DNA from: Nisaea sp.
GTDB taxonomy: Bacteria; Pseudomonadota; Alphaproteobacteria; Thalassobaculales; Thalassobaculaceae
Assembly (NCBI RefSeq): GCF_034670185.1
Contig: NZ_JAXMNY010000001.1
Coordinates: 1,674,001-1,738,000, forward strand
Length of the DNA: 64,000 nt
Direction: 5' to 3'
Under the pieces are notes generated by a model. That model saw only the letters and a program-made list of their open reading frames with translations. It was not told the origin of the DNA and did no database searches. Shown here piece after piece: positions 63,634 to 64,000 of the stretch. Made by a program: the position numbers and the translations under genes. Every line of letters starts with the position of its first letter. The first letter of the stretch is position 1.

Positions 63634-64000
63634 ATCCGCGTTGAGAAGCGACAGCGTGCGGTCATCCCGCACGCTGTCATAAAAAAGATCGAGCGCCCGG
63701 CCAAAGAGCGCACTGTCTTCATCGTTCTCTGCCGCCGCTTCAAACAGCGTCAGGCAAGAGCGGAATTTCATGTCGTCGGGGGAGCCGAAAATCTCGAATG
63801 CGGTTTTGTCACTCTGCGGCAGGACAGCCTCGACGCAGGCCCGCAGCCGTGGCCCAAGCACCGGGTCGCGAAGATAGCGACGGGCCTGATCCAGATCCGT
63901 GATGCCATATTGGATCGCCCGCTGGGAGCGGCCGAGTTCGACATGCTGGGGCAAGACATACCAGATCCAGTGAGAGGTTTTCCGGCCCTCTGTCAGCTCG
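63628..64000 (-). CDS. DUF1810 family protein, 5' end cut
   Basis: C-terminal 123 codons visible. SHWIWYVLPQ (in the part before 63950), LGRSQRAIQYGI, and the AFEIFGSPDDMKFRSCLTLFEAA motif match DUF1810 (calpastatin-like) proteins, which are about 140 residues long, so nearly all is present. Start lies beyond the right edge. Function unknown. Convergent with the lactate-permease-family gene. Confidence 0.88.
   Translation of the reverse strand, partial: ELTEGRKTSHWIWYVLPQHVELGRSQRAIQYGITDLDQARRYLRDPVLGPRLRACVEAVLPQSDKTAFEIFGSPDDMKFRSCLTLFEAAAENDEDSALFGRALDLFYDSVRDDRTLSLLNADL

Overview
The window looks like a chromosome segment from a free-living, high-GC alphaproteobacterium, probably a marine Rhodospirillales-type organism. 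This is inferred from gene content: a sufR-BCDST-A island, a homodimeric AceE-like E1, a PAS_5 protein, paa-type thiolase and dehydrogenase genes, several D-amino-acid-oxidase-like flavoproteins, and an Na+/bicarbonate module. No rRNA, tRNA, CRISPR array, integrase or transposase gene was recognised. Most of the DNA is densely packed core or accessory metabolism.

Layout. 1-2.5 kb: a peptide ABC transporter (permease cut by the window edge, binding protein), with a strong stem-loop between the two genes. 2.7-4.9 kb: an AstE/AspA-like deacylase and an AbrB-family membrane protein. 4.9-11.7 kb: amine and amino-acid catabolism (a PuuA-like glutamine-synthetase homologue overlapping an alpha/beta hydrolase, a PuuB-like oxidase, alanine dehydrogenase, a sarcosine-oxidase-like flavoprotein, two very small genes). 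11.7-14.1 kb: AceE-like TPP enzyme. 14.4-16.6 kb: a glycosyltransferase/methyltransferase-type fusion and an FkbM methyltransferase gene broken by one in-frame TAG. 16.6-21.5 kb: Atm1-type exporter and PEP carboxylase. 21.7-27.9 kb: complete SUF Fe-S operon behind its Rrf2 regulator. 28-31.7 kb: an EamA transporter, a 575-residue protein of unknown family, and a DUF1194 (VWA-like) exported protein.

31.8-37.5 kb: a tight run encoding a three-subunit flavin/2Fe-2S dehydrogenase of the opine / D-hydroxyproline / HcnABC type, with an AhpD-like protein, a hydrolase, an ArsC-like protein and an M14 carboxypeptidase. 37.6-40.5 kb: nhaA-sbtA-sbtB, which looks like a Na+-cycling bicarbonate uptake unit with its own PII-like protein, divergent from a small HTH gene across a palindrome. 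40.5-42.2 kb: PhnA, LysE and PAS proteins. 42.4-47.1 kb: the most foreign-looking part, an aconitase B of the long form lying between two direct copies of a dispersed palindromic element, followed by a cluster of repeated palindromes and an AT-rich orphan secreted protein. 47.1-52 kb: tautomerase-like protein, two related small membrane proteins, and 3-hydroxyacyl-CoA dehydrogenase / thiolase / enoyl-CoA hydratase of phenylacetate or beta-ketoadipate type. 52-54.5 kb: a polytopic patatin. 54.6-60 kb: medium-chain and short-chain dehydrogenases, a BKACE-family cleavage enzyme, a cytosolic gamma-glutamyltransferase-like enzyme and a Gfo/Idh oxidoreductase. 60.2-64 kb: C45-type amidohydrolase, AraC-GyrI regulator, lactate-permease-family transporter, and a DUF1810 protein cut by the right edge.

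The best candidates for something new are the nhaA-sbtA-sbtB unit, the repeat-bracketed foreign-type aconitase, the PuuA-like/hydrolase translational pair, and the uncharacterised 575-residue protein. No single feature proves an undescribed system.
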